Assembly (NCBI RefSeq): GCF_004364345.1
Contig: NZ_SOCA01000002.1
Location: forward strand, 757,711 to 821,710
DNA length: 64,000 bases
Direction of reading: 5' to 3'
Origin: Prosthecobacter fusiformis
GTDB lineage: Bacteria; Verrucomicrobiota; Verrucomicrobiia; Verrucomicrobiales; Verrucomicrobiaceae
The translations under genes were made by a program, and so were the position numbers. Positions within the stretch are counted from its first letter, which is position 1. Each line of letters opens with the position of its first letter. Shown piece by piece: positions 7,642 through 15,247 of the stretch. The notes under the pieces were generated by a model. The model was not told the origin of the DNA and did not search any database. It worked only from the letters and a program-made list of their open reading frames with translations.

Positions 7642-8865
7642 TTAGCCTGCATGGAGTACGCGCAGGCTGGATGTGGCAAAACTGTCTCGTACATCCTGCA
7701 GGCCGTCGGGTGCCAGGGACTTCAAAGCGGCGGGAACCTTTTTGCCTCCTAACAAAAAGTGACGAAGTGCAGCCAGGAAAAGTTCCGGCTGATCCTCTGC
7801 GGGGATGTCCAGCGTTTCTGGAAATGATGCATCAAGAATGGAGATGCCTTCTTCCGAGATATCCGCCAGTTCTTCAGCCCAGCGCATGACTGTTTCCGCA
7901 GCAGGGGCATCTGGATGTTTTTGTGTGACCAAGGCCAGGAGGTCTTTGCGGTTGGACACATTCATCAGCAGGGCCAGGAAGAACCGATGCTCAGGATCAG
8001 CAATATGGCTGCGCATGTTTTTGATGCGATCCCGATGCACACATTCGGCCAGGGTAGGGGAGATGCCGCTAGCGGCTTGGCCATGCTTCTTTTGAAATGC
8101 CGTGAGCACTGTCTCCCATTCGCCGAGATCTGACAGATGCCCCATGCTGTGTTGAAGGATATAAAAGCCGCGCTCGAAGTCTAGGCTGGTGATCATTTCC
8201 AAAACCAGTTCCGCATAAGACGGGTCTTCGGTCTGCTCCAGGACATCCAGCAACTGCTTACGACGCATGGTCAGCAGGTCGCTAAAGTGAGGATCCAGCG
8301 CAATGTGCGGGGGCAGGTAATTGAATTGGGGACCGGTGCCAGGGTCATTTTGTGTGCGCACTACCACCGTCACAGAAGGTGTCTCCAGATGGAATAGGGA
8401 ATGGATGCAGCGCGAGCCTGAGATGATGGGGACGGTGCGTCCTGTCTCTAGCAATTCGATTTTCTTCATGCGCACATCGCCCAGATGCAGATGAGGTGTG
8501 ATGGCCTGTTGTTTTTCAAACTCGTAATGCGCATGAATGCTGGAGCCAGACATGACGTGGAAGGCACCGGAGAACTCATGCTGATGAATATCCGTGGTGC
8601 CATCCATCCAGAAGAGAAGCTGGATATAAAAGCGCGGATGGTCGTAGGCGACGATCTCCGGCTGGCCAAAGCCGGACTGCGTCTGGAAGGGCTGTTCATC
8701 ATCCAAAAGAAATTCCCGCATGAAAGCGGCCAAGTCCACGTGCTGGGCTGGAGGATTGGCATCCAGGGCCGTCTGCGCGATCTCAGGAAACTTTTCCAGC
8801 GAAAAGTTATTGTCCTTCCAGCGCTGCAAAACGGTGCGTCCCAAGTCCTTAAAGTATGCCTTCAT
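7642..8865 (-). CDS. cupin-like hypothetical protein
   Basis: A 407-residue soluble protein. About residues 85-180 contain a cupin-like metal site: DGTTDIHQHEFSGAFHVMSG, with HxH and a following Glu, then a strand-rich part with HAHYEFE, HLHLGD and SRCIHSLFHLE. The C-terminal 200 residues look helical and repeat-like and are not recognised. A mononuclear metal centre is plausible from the histidines, but no substrate can be named. The gene is divergent from the methyltransferase at 8988 with about 120 bases between them, and convergent with the lectin gene. Confidence 0.7.
   Translation of the reverse strand: MKAYFKDLGRTVLQRWKDNNFSLEKFPEIAQTALDANPPAQHVDLAAFMREFLLDDEQPFQTQSGFGQPEIVAYDHPRFYIQLLFWMDGTTDIHQHEFSGAFHVMSGSSIHAHYEFEKQQAITPHLHLGDVRMKKIELLETGRTVPIISGSRCIHSLFHLETPSVTVVVRTQNDPGTGPQFNYLPPHIALDPHFSDLLTMRRKQLLDVLEQTEDPSYAELVLEMITSLDFERGFYILQHSMGHLSDLGEWETVLTAFQKKHGQAASGISPTLAECVHRDRIKNMRSHIADPEHRFFLALLMNVSNRKDLLALVTQKHPDAPAAETVMRWAEELADISEEGISILDASFPETLDIPAEDQPELFLAALRHFLLGGKKVPAALKSLAPDGLQDVRDSFATSSLRVLHAG
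7644..7668. terminator. possible bidirectional hairpin between convergent genes
   Basis: AGCCTGC at 7644-7650 and GCAGGCT at 7662-7668 form a perfect 7-bp stem with a 11-base loop at the meeting point of two convergent genes. No clear T-run follows on either strand, so it would be a weak terminator. Confidence 0.3.
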
Positions 8866-8987
8866 CCCTCACTCTTCCGCCAGGGCAGTTGTCACGACAA
8901 GGGGCTTTGTCGTTCGTCCTTGCAGAGTGGCTTCTGTAACGCTCCTTTGCGGTCATGGTGGCGGCTTGTGCGCTCCATCGCCGCCCT

Positions 8988-9665
8988 ATGACGAAACCCT
9001 TTCTCACTCTTGCCCAGGCACGTACACCCGAAGGTGCGGAGCTGACCCTGCATTCCCATGACACAGAGTTTTATCTGCGGGTAAACCGGCAGCCGTTGAT
9101 GGGGACGAATGCCTCGGAATCAGAAAAGGTGCTGGCAGAGCTGGCTTGTGCGGGACTGGCCACCCAGGCGACACCGCGTGTTTTGATTGGCGGACTGGGC
9201 TTTGGTTTCAGTTTGCGGCGCGTACTTGAGTGTGTTGGGGCTGCGGCAATCGTACAGGTCGCGGAACTGTTGCCGGAAGTGGTCGCCTGGAACCGTGAAT
9301 TCCTCAGCAGTGTGAACGGACTCCTGCTGGATGATCCTCGTGTTCTTTTGTCCATTCAGGATGTTTACCAAATCATTGCTCAGGCTCCAGCGGGACATTA
9401 TGATGCCATCCTTCTGGACGTTGACAATGGACCCATAGCGATGGTGAAGGATGGCAATGGCCGACTATACCAATCTGCGGGGCTTGCCGCCATCTCCCGT
9501 GCACTGAAGCCGGGGGGAAGGGTGACTTTTTGGTCCGCCAGTCAGGATCAGGCCTTTTCACGGCGACTGGTTAAAGCGGGGTATAAGGTCGAGATTGTAG
9601 GCTGCAAGTCATACCCACAAGCCAAGAAAAAGACCCATACCATCTTTGTCGCGGACAGGAGATAA
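8988..9665 (+). CDS. spermidine synthase-like class I methyltransferase
   Basis: A 225-residue protein with the Rossmann core of the spermidine synthase/SAM methyltransferase superfamily: VLIGGLGFGFSLRRVLE (motif I), VAELLPEVVAWNREFL (motif II), and YDAILLDVDNGP (motif IV), followed by LKPGGRVTFWSA. Residues needed to bind putrescine cannot be judged, so the activity is not assigned; many short proteins of this type are methyltransferases. The ATG at 8988 was preferred over an upstream in-frame start at 8955 because the extension has no family resemblance. A terminator-like palindrome follows at 9788. Confidence 0.75.
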   Translation: MTKPFLTLAQARTPEGAELTLHSHDTEFYLRVNRQPLMGTNASESEKVLAELACAGLATQATPRVLIGGLGFGFSLRRVLECVGAAAIVQVAELLPEVVAWNREFLSSVNGLLLDDPRVLLSIQDVYQIIAQAPAGHYDAILLDVDNGPIAMVKDGNGRLYQSAGLAAISRALKPGGRVTFWSASQDQAFSRRLVKAGYKVEIVGCKSYPQAKKKTHTIFVADRR

Positions 9666-9787
9666 TAGCTCTCGAAGTAGTGCCTAAGTATTAAAAAGTG
9701 GTTCTGCGTTCTGCACGGTGAACCTTTTTTCTCATGCACTCCGCATGGGTAACTGATACCAATCAGTTTCGTAAAGTGTTGCAGATC

Positions 9788-9809
9788 AATGCTTTCGAAA
9801 GCATTTTTT
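9788..9809 (+). terminator. rho-independent terminator
   Basis: AATGCTTTCGAAAGCATT is a perfect 18-base palindrome (7-bp stem, TCGA loop) followed directly by TTTT. It lies 120 bases after the methyltransferase stop and 130 before the DUF6600 start, so it probably ends the former's transcript. Confidence 0.6.
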
Positions 9810-9939
9810 CCTTTGGTCAGCATTATGCACTCATAAGCAGAGTTGCGGTGTAACCGAAGGGAACCGGGCTGTGGTCATTTCAATCGAATGAATGATCACC
9901 CTTTCCCATCCAAGCCCTGGAACAAAACCTAACTCAACC

Positions 9940-12231
9940 ATGAAACACTTTTCCTTATTAATATTAGCCGCTGTACTTGCAGTGGCTGCGCCGGTCTCAT
10001 CCGCGCGCGCTGAGGTGGACGTCTCCATTGATTTCTTCTACGATGCGCTCAGTCCCCATGGAGACTGGATCTATGCTGACGACTATGGGTACGTTTTTCA
10101 GCCGATTGTGGCACAGACAGCAGATTGGGCACCTTATACCGATGGCTACTGGGCGTATACCGATGCCGGTTGGACCTGGATCTCTAATGAGGACTTTGGT
10201 TGGGCGACTTATCACTATGGCCGCTGGATCCAAATGCAGGGCGGCTGGGTATGGGTGCCGGGAACCGAGTGGGCGCCCGCCTGGGTATCCTGGCGGCAGA
10301 CGGATGACCATGTAGGCTGGGCACCCCTGCCACCCGAGGCAAGCTGGTCAGTCAATATTGGATTTAACCAATGGTCAGATAGCTATTATGACATCGGACC
10401 ATCCTGGTATAACTTTGTGCCTTTCAATCTCTTCGCCCGCCGCACATCGCTGCGGCCAGTGATTGTAAATCGCAGCCGTAACATCACTTACATCAACAGC
10501 TCGGTGAATGTGACGAACATCAGTTATAGGCAGAATGTGGTGAACAATATTTTTGTGGGCGGTCCTGATCCAGATCGCTTTGACCGGGGTGATAATCGCA
10601 TTCGTCGGCTGAGCCTGCGCCGTGATGAAGACCGCTTTCGCCGTGACTGGATCGACAACCGTAGTGATCGCCCACGCAGTTTTGACAGCCTTTCCCGAAT
10701 TGAGAGCAATCAACTCATTGTTGCCGCACCTTCTGTGAGAGGTGACCGTCCTGCCGGGCTGCCATCCCGTGTGCGTGAGCGTTTTGAACGTCCTGAAATC
10801 GACCGCGGCTGGCGTGATGCAGGAGACTCTCAGGCTGCTGAAGCTTTGCGTGAGCGCCAGCGTGCTGCCTTTGCCAAAGCTAAGCCTGCCGAGTTGCCAG
10901 AGAGAAAAGCTGTCATTTCCACAAGCAAGATACCGCCGCCAGCGATAGGCCGGTTGTTAAAGCCTGAGGAACGTCGTGGTGGAGGTCAGCGTCCTGATCC
11001 GCGTCAGGTAGATGAAGATGTGCGCAAAGGTCTCCCCCCTGGTGCTGCCGATAAATCTGGTAACAGGCCAGGAATGAGAGATGAGCCTCCTGGCCCGGGC
11101 GATACCCGCCGCCCAGGTATGGCTGACCGTGATGGTCGCCCAGGTGAGCGTCCAGAAGGTCGTCCAGGTATGCCAGACCGTGATAGCCGCCCAGGTGAGC
11201 GACCAGAGGGTCGTCCGGGGATGCCAGATCGCGATGGTCTCCCAGGTGAGCGACCAGAGGGTCGTCCGGGGATGCCAGACCGTGATGGCCGCCCAGGTGA
11301 GCGTCCAGAGGGTCGCCCAGGAATGCCAGATCGTGATGGCCGACCAGGTGAGCGTCCAGAGGGTCGCCCTGGAATGCCAGATCGTGATGGTCGTCCAGGT
11401 GAGCGCCCAGGTAGCCGTCCAGACATGATCCCTGGCAGCCGTGTTCCAGAAGGCAAACCGGACGAACGTCCAGGGATGTCTAAAGATGGTCCAGATCGCC
11501 GTCCCGGGGTGAAGCCTGAAGAGGCTCCACGTCCTCGCTTGGCCCCAGGTGTGGTTCCGAGTGATGAAGATCGCCGTCGTGGGGGAGTGCCGTCTGCGCC
11601 TTCCTCCACGCCATCCAGAACACAAAATGAACCGCCTTCAGCAGCGCCTGAACGGACGATGCCAACCCCGCCCAAGTCCCGTCCAGAGCTGCCTAAAGTG
11701 AATCCAAATTCACCGGGTAACCGTCCAGACCGTCCTTTCGAAGGTCGTCCAGGCAAACCATCCGAGGACCGTCCTTCTCCATCCACACGGCCATCTCAGG
11801 CGCGTCCAACACCAATGCCAGAACCCAAGGCGACACCGAATGCACGCCCAAGTCCGATGCCACGCCCGGAGCAGCCCAAGGCTAAGCCAGTTCCAATGCC
11901 GACTCCCAAGGCCAGGCCACCCCAATCCTCAAAAGGCGATGACAAGCGCCTCGAATCACCTTCCATCCGCATGACCAAGCCTCAGTCTGCACCTCAGCGT
12001 CCCGCTCCGCAGGTGAAAAAAGAGTCTCCTGCGGCCAAGCCACAAGTAAAATCAGCACCTCCAACTCCGAAGCCCCAAGTAAAAAAGACGTCCCCAAAAC
12101 CTGAGGCAAAATCTGCCGCACCCAAGCCTCAGGTTAAATCGGCTCCACCCAAGGCTAAGCCCCAGGGCAGGCCGACTGCAGATAGGTCGCCAAGTGGGAA
12201 AAAGCAGGAGGAGCGGAGGAAAAAGGATTAA
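9940..12231 (+). CDS. DUF6600 protein with Pro/Arg-rich repetitive tail
   Basis: A 763-residue exported protein. The ATG at 9940 leads straight into a signal peptide ending at SARAEVDV; the in-frame ATG at 9892 adds an unlikely 16-residue leader. Residues about 25-130 form the DUF6600 domain, a run of Trp/Tyr-rich YxxxG repeats (YDALSPHGDWIYAD, TDAGWTWISNEDFGWATYHY, VWVPGTEWAPAWVSWR). After a basic linker, residues about 391-492 hold six copies of a 17-residue RPGMPDRDGRPGERPEG unit, then a long Pro/Lys/Arg-rich disordered tail. Such proteins may be cell-wall or outer-membrane associated; the role is unknown. A strong terminator follows at 12305. Confidence 0.85.
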   Translation: MKHFSLLILAAVLAVAAPVSSARAEVDVSIDFFYDALSPHGDWIYADDYGYVFQPIVAQTADWAPYTDGYWAYTDAGWTWISNEDFGWATYHYGRWIQMQGGWVWVPGTEWAPAWVSWRQTDDHVGWAPLPPEASWSVNIGFNQWSDSYYDIGPSWYNFVPFNLFARRTSLRPVIVNRSRNITYINSSVNVTNISYRQNVVNNIFVGGPDPDRFDRGDNRIRRLSLRRDEDRFRRDWIDNRSDRPRSFDSLSRIESNQLIVAAPSVRGDRPAGLPSRVRERFERPEIDRGWRDAGDSQAAEALRERQRAAFAKAKPAELPERKAVISTSKIPPPAIGRLLKPEERRGGGQRPDPRQVDEDVRKGLPPGAADKSGNRPGMRDEPPGPGDTRRPGMADRDGRPGERPEGRPGMPDRDSRPGERPEGRPGMPDRDGLPGERPEGRPGMPDRDGRPGERPEGRPGMPDRDGRPGERPEGRPGMPDRDGRPGERPGSRPDMIPGSRVPEGKPDERPGMSKDGPDRRPGVKPEEAPRPRLAPGVVPSDEDRRRGGVPSAPSSTPSRTQNEPPSAAPERTMPTPPKSRPELPKVNPNSPGNRPDRPFEGRPGKPSEDRPSPSTRPSQARPTPMPEPKATPNARPSPMPRPEQPKAKPVPMPTPKARPPQSSKGDDKRLESPSIRMTKPQSAPQRPAPQVKKESPAAKPQVKSAPPTPKPQVKKTSPKPEAKSAAPKPQVKSAPPKAKPQGRPTADRSPSGKKQEERRKKD
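11110..11415 (+). repeat. six 51-bp tandem repeats inside the DUF6600 gene
   Basis: Six in-frame 51-base units, each coding RPGMPDRDGRPGERPEG or a near copy; the first has MAD instead of MPD and the last ends in PGS. Units differ mainly at third positions, for example CGTCCAGGTATG against CGCCCAGGAATG. Copy number probably varies between strains. Confidence 0.9.
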
Positions 12232-12304
12232 CAAGAAGTATGGATGCTCGGCTGTAGTCAGCTTGTATAATTTCGAAGAACTATTTCCTGTCCTATCATT
12301 ATCG

Positions 12305-12340
12305 AACGGCCCAGAGATGAATCATCTTTGGGCCGTTTTG
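12305..12340 (+). terminator. rho-independent terminator after the DUF6600 gene
   Basis: AACGGCCCA (12305-12313) and TGGGCCGTT (12329-12337) form a perfect 9-bp stem, with additional AGATGA/TCATCT complementarity inside the loop, followed by TTG. It sits 75 bases after the DUF6600 stop. Confidence 0.75.
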
Positions 12341-12503
12341 TATGAGATTCGTTTCGTGGATAAACGGCATGATGAAATAACGAGTCAGATGATAGTGGGG
12401 TTTTGGTGAGCTAAAACTTTGGAGTACTTTGGGCTGGGTCCTTCTAAGGGGAGCGAGAATGATTGGAACGCCACTCTCCATGCGGAACTCATCGATCCGG
12501 CGC

Positions 12504-12740
12504 TCAGGGAACGGGTTTATCCTCAGCCGCAGAGTTCAAAGCGCCTGAGTGGTGCATGAACAGGCTATTGCCGTCCAATATCCAGTAGCGGTACTCAACA
12601 GGGATATAGCCCGCAAATTGTCCGTAACTGGCCGTCCACCCTTCAGGTGCAAATCGTTCGTATTCTAATGCCTCAGGAAAATTGGAGATAAGCACCCTTG
12701 AGTCGAAGTCGACGAAAAGGGCGGGAACTAGATGGCACAC
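12504..12740 (-). CDS. small hypothetical protein, island gene
   Basis: A 78-residue ORF starting with GTG at 12740, six bases after the stop of the gene before it (12747-13034). The sequence has balanced composition with aromatic clusters (GWTASYGQFAGYIPVEYRYW) typical of a folded domain. No family is recognised. Tight spacing to its upstream neighbour supports a real two-gene unit. Small unrelated genes of this kind in an island with broken toxin pieces are often immunity proteins; that is inference from context only. Confidence 0.5.
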   Translation of the reverse strand: MCHLVPALFVDFDSRVLISNFPEALEYERFAPEGWTASYGQFAGYIPVEYRYWILDGNSLFMHHSGALNSAAEDKPVP

Positions 12741-12746
12741 TTCATC

Positions 12747-13034
12747 TTAGTCGGATTGATCTGAAGCCTTTAACCTCGCACGAAGTTCGCCCGTGGTAAT
12801 CAGATCAGGCTGCATGCAGGAGAGGAATTGATCTAGGGACTCCTCATTGACTATTCCGATGCCGAACCGGTCGGCGAATCCATGAGGAGTAGCGAACCCT
12901 GCATTTTCAAAAAAGGCCTTCCATTTTACTTGGTCGAGCACCCACCGTTCCTTTTCACTCGCATACCAGTTAAACGAGCTGGAGCGGAGAACTCCAACGA
13001 TAATGTCACGTCCATATTCAATTTCGCGATACAT
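12747..13034 (-). CDS. small hypothetical protein, possible immunity protein
   Basis: A 95-residue soluble protein starting at ATG 13034, with aromatic-rich and acidic segments (SSFNWYASEKERWVLDQ, FADRFGIGIVNEESLDQFL) and no signal peptide. I do not recognise a family. It forms a two-gene unit with the ORF at 12504, which begins six bases after its stop. It follows the remnant region at 13143-13247 on the same strand, a position where immunity genes of polymorphic toxins are commonly found. The role is inferred from context alone. Confidence 0.5.
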   Translation of the reverse strand: MYREIEYGRDIIVGVLRSSSFNWYASEKERWVLDQVKWKAFFENAGFATPHGFADRFGIGIVNEESLDQFLSCMQPDLITTGELRARLKASDQSD

Positions 13035-13142
13035 AGTTTAGCCTCATCCAACTTTTCCACTGCCTAGCACTGCATACTCTTGCAGCCACTTCGACCACAT
13101 CGAATGCACTATATGCCAGGCATGAATGCGTCGCGTTGCGGA

Positions 13143-13247
13143 TCAGGGGTTTGAGTCGCTCTCATACGTTGGAATTAGCAGGAACTGAGTCGAGCCATCA
13201 ATCACTGTTTGCCTGGCATCTTTTTCGGCGGCTATTAGCTCAGCCAT
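13143..13247 (-). pseudogene. short C-terminal fragment sharing a KDARQ motif
   Basis: A 34-codon ORF whose ATG overlaps the end of the 13240-13758 gene. It reads MAELIAAEKDARQ and then an ordinary-looking hydrophobic ending. The DNA encoding KDARQ contains TTGCCTGGCATCTTTTT on the plus strand, a sequence repeated at 13793, where it encodes KKDARQQ. It looks like the tail of a once larger protein, perhaps a recombination scar. It could also be a genuine tiny gene. Confidence 0.35.
13209..13225. repeat. short direct repeat, copy 1
   Basis: TTGCCTGGCATCTTTTT, identical over 17 bases to the copy at 13793-13810; a shorter version, CTGGCATCTTTTTTT, is at 14152-14166. Confidence 0.7.
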
Positions 13248-13758
13248 GAGGGGTGGAAGGCGGCGAGTCGACGGGCACGGGTGTTTCGAGTTGAAAAAGC
13301 CATCCGCCGAGACTTTCACGCTCCTCTGATGGTTCAAGCCTGAACACTGTCGCGTCCCGTAGATCCCCAGTGAGAAGGTTACCAATCGGGCATTTGTAAC
13401 GTGATGTTGGACTCCCGCTCAACGGTGCTGGCGATAGTGCTTTGCCTGTTCTAGATAGAGTCATAAACACATGGGGCGGAGGCGCATCTGGGAGTTCATC
13501 AAGCCACTCTTGATGAACAATCAACATTGGTTTTGATGCCGTCAAACCCAGTGGTTCAAGGGAAGTGGCGTCTTTGGTCCATTGGACAAGCAACGCCAGT
13601 CCTGTCGAGCAACCTGCTAGTGGCCCCAAGCCTTCCGGCGGCGATTCAACATGCCGATCCGCGTGATAAGCTGCTTCACCAGTCTCGTTCATCCACGCGG
13701 CCGTATCACGTAGCCTGTTCGCCGCGCAGACGGAACTTATGTAGTCAGAGAGTTTCAT
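13240..13758 (-). CDS. hypothetical protein, island gene
   Basis: A 172-residue protein; the ATG at 13758 (MKLSDYISSVCAANRL) is chosen because upstream codons in this frame belong to the transposase remnant read in another frame and look like noise. An alternative ATG at 13767 is nine bases upstream. The protein has a helical N-terminus and a Pro-rich C-terminal third. No family is recognised. Its start overlaps by some ten bases the end of an ORF that ends DANYETL, so it may be translationally coupled to what lay upstream before the IS remnant arrived. An immunity role is possible but unproven. Confidence 0.5.
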   Translation of the reverse strand: MKLSDYISSVCAANRLRDTAAWMNETGEAAYHADRHVESPPEGLGPLAGCSTGLALLVQWTKDATSLEPLGLTASKPMLIVHQEWLDELPDAPPPHVFMTLSRTGKALSPAPLSGSPTSRYKCPIGNLLTGDLRDATVFRLEPSEERESLGGWLFQLETPVPVDSPPSTPHG

Positions 13759-13792
13759 AGTTAGCATCCCCATCCTGCGCCACGAATTTCTG

Positions 13793-13810
13793 TTGCCTGG
13801 CATCTTTTTT
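13793..13810. repeat. short direct repeat, copy 2
   Basis: TTGCCTGGCATCTTTTTT at the truncated end of the transposase fragment. With copy 3 it brackets the IS remnant in direct orientation, as a target-site duplication or recombination scar would. Confidence 0.7.
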
Positions 13811-14038
13811 ACAGAAGACGGTGACCGGAGGCAGCAGGCGCACCCGCCTGGCCTTCGCACCTGGAGCTTTGGCAAAGAAGGCATCCGGCAAAAACGCAGC
13901 CAGCAGCGAGGAGAGATCCGGCAGCGCGAGCTGGCGCAGATCCTGTAAACCGGAAGCAAGGCGGGAGGCATCAGGTCTCTTGGCGCGCCCCTGGAGCAAG
14001 CGGGGGAAGTTAGGCAGGAAACAGGTTTTAAGAGCCAT
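13811..14038 (-). pseudogene. IS4-type transposase, N-terminal remnant
   Basis: From ATG 14038 the reverse strand encodes about 76 residues (MALKTCFLPNFPRLLQ... to RRVRLLPPVTVF) that match the N-terminal region of IS4-family (DDE) transposases common in Verrucomicrobia, where the last block normally continues as a Trp-rich FWAFLSQVL helix. Here it stops abruptly after VTVF and runs into the direct repeat at 13793. The catalytic DDE domain is missing, so the element is dead. The upstream sequence GGCACTCAGTTAAGG on the reverse strand near 14130 looks like an IS4-family left end. Confidence 0.6.
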
Positions 14039-14151
14039 GCTTCTGCAACCCGGAAACCCGTGGTGAGTTGTACCTGCCACCCCCATATTTTACACCTTTT
14101 CAGACGGCTCAAAATCAACGACTATCTGCCTTAACTGAGTGCCATTCATGA

Positions 14152-14166
14152 CTGGCATCTTTTTTT
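14152..14166. repeat. short direct repeat, copy 3
   Basis: CTGGCATCTTTTTTT, directly outside the presumed left end of the IS remnant and in the same orientation as the copies at 13209 and 13793. Confidence 0.6.
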
Positions 14167-14245
14167 GGGACGGGACTTTCCGCGCAGCAGAGAACTTTCT
14201 TTCAGGTCTATTCACAGCGGAATGCCCTGCTCCATACGCGCGGAT

Positions 14246-14662
14246 CTAATTTTTATTTCCTAAATGATCATTTATCAGACCTCTCCATGAATGAGTAATC
14301 GACTTTAGTGCGTCGTGCATTATATCTAAATCTACCATTGTCTTGGAATTTTTTTCATAAAAGGTTAGCGTATCGTTCATTTTAAGCACTAACGAATCTG
14401 TTTTGTTCTGCGGAATTATAACCTCTCGTGAAAATTCCGCATGACATTGTTGCGCAGCTACTCTTATCATTGTCCACAAAGGTCCGTCCATCAATTCAGA
14501 AATGTCATCAGGATCGAACTGCGTAAAACCAAAAAAGCGTTCTATATACTCTTCAAACAGTTCAATCAGCATATTCAACCGATTTGAGCTTGACTCTGTA
14601 GAATCGAGTTGGGCCATTAACCCATCCTTATATTCATTTTTAATAGGATCTTGGCTGTTCAT
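14246..14662 (-). CDS. AT-rich hypothetical protein, probable immunity protein
   Basis: A 138-residue acidic, helical, soluble protein. Its ATG (14662-14660) overlaps the TAA (14664-14662) of the toxin-like fragment as TAATG, so the two were translated together. The codon use is clearly AT-richer than that of the surrounding genes, a sign of recent transfer. No family is recognised (LNMLIELFEEYIERFFGF and DPDDISELMDG are distinctive stretches). An acidic small protein encoded directly after a toxin C-terminus fits an immunity protein of a polymorphic toxin; this is inference from arrangement. Confidence 0.6.
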   Translation of the reverse strand: MNSQDPIKNEYKDGLMAQLDSTESSSNRLNMLIELFEEYIERFFGFTQFDPDDISELMDGPLWTMIRVAAQQCHAEFSREVIIPQNKTDSLVLKMNDTLTFYEKNSKTMVDLDIMHDALKSITHSWRGLINDHLGNKN

Positions 14663-14965
14663 TATTTTCGCAACGTTTTTATGAATTCTGCCAGTGCTTT
14701 TAAAGTCTCTTCCGGCGCAGGAAGCATATATTTGATGAGTCCATAGCCCTCACAACGCCATCCTTAACATCGCAAGTAACAGCCCTCGCACCTGGTGGAA
14801 GCACGCCTTTAAACTTATCTTTTATGAAGTTTAAGTGTCCATAAGAAATATGTCCGGGCGTTACCTTCCCACCTTTTTCGACAACTGCAATAAAAGGATA
14901 AACATTAAGACCTCTAGTCTGGCAGCAGCAGCTTTTGCGGCCGCAGATGCAGTATTAACTCCAAC
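14662..14965 (-). pseudogene. frameshifted toxin-like C-terminal fragment
   Basis: Reading the reverse strand in three pieces restores one protein tail. An Ala-rich part (VNTASAAAKAAAA, near 14915-14957) is in one frame; LNVYPFIAVVEKGGKVTPGH... to VTCDVKDG is in the next; and GWRCEGYGLIKYMLPAPEET... ending LRK is in a third, ending with TAA at 14664. At least two frameshifts and the missing N-terminus mean it cannot be made. The Ala-rich linker followed by a basic domain of about 85 residues, with a small acidic gene in TAATG overlap, is the plan of a contact-dependent or Rhs-type toxin tip. No toxin family is recognised. Confidence 0.55.
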
Positions 14966-15030
14966 CTTTCATAAAAGATCCCAGGCATAAAGTGAATGAA
15001 CATTTGCCGTTTCCAGCCTCCATTCCGCCC

Positions 15031-15237
15031 ATGAAAACCACCTCGGCTCCGGACTCTCAACGCGATCTGTTGGATACGTTGAAGCAACAGTTCCTCGGCA
15101 TCCAGGCCCAGACTGCTCCTTATCCCGCCGCGCGGTCCTTGTCCGGCGGACGGCGGCGGGTCGTCGGCAAATGCCTTTTTGAGGATGGCAAATTCCACCT
15201 AACACGGCTGTTGCCAGATTCACAGGCAGGCGCGTAA
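15031..15237 (+). CDS. possible small hypothetical protein
   Basis: A 68-residue ORF ending 10 bases before the PQQ-propeller gene on the same strand. It is basic and has no signal peptide; a helical start (SQRDLLDTLKQQFLGIQAQ) is followed by an Arg-rich GGRRRVVGKCLFEDGKFHL. No family is recognised and there is no clear ribosome site. Position just upstream of a real gene is mildly supportive, but a remnant or chance ORF is equally possible. Confidence 0.35.
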   Translation: MKTTSAPDSQRDLLDTLKQQFLGIQAQTAPYPAARSLSGGRRRVVGKCLFEDGKFHLTRLLPDSQAGA

Positions 15238-15247
15238 TTGAATGTGC

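Noticed and set aside
11110..11415. CRISPR-like array
   Set aside because: Repeats are contiguous without spacers and keep a protein reading frame.
11004..11786. 260-codon minus-strand ORF with Ser/Gly/Arg repeats
   Set aside because: It is the antisense shadow of the 51-bp repeats in the DUF6600 gene; any open frame across such repeats gives a long ORF.
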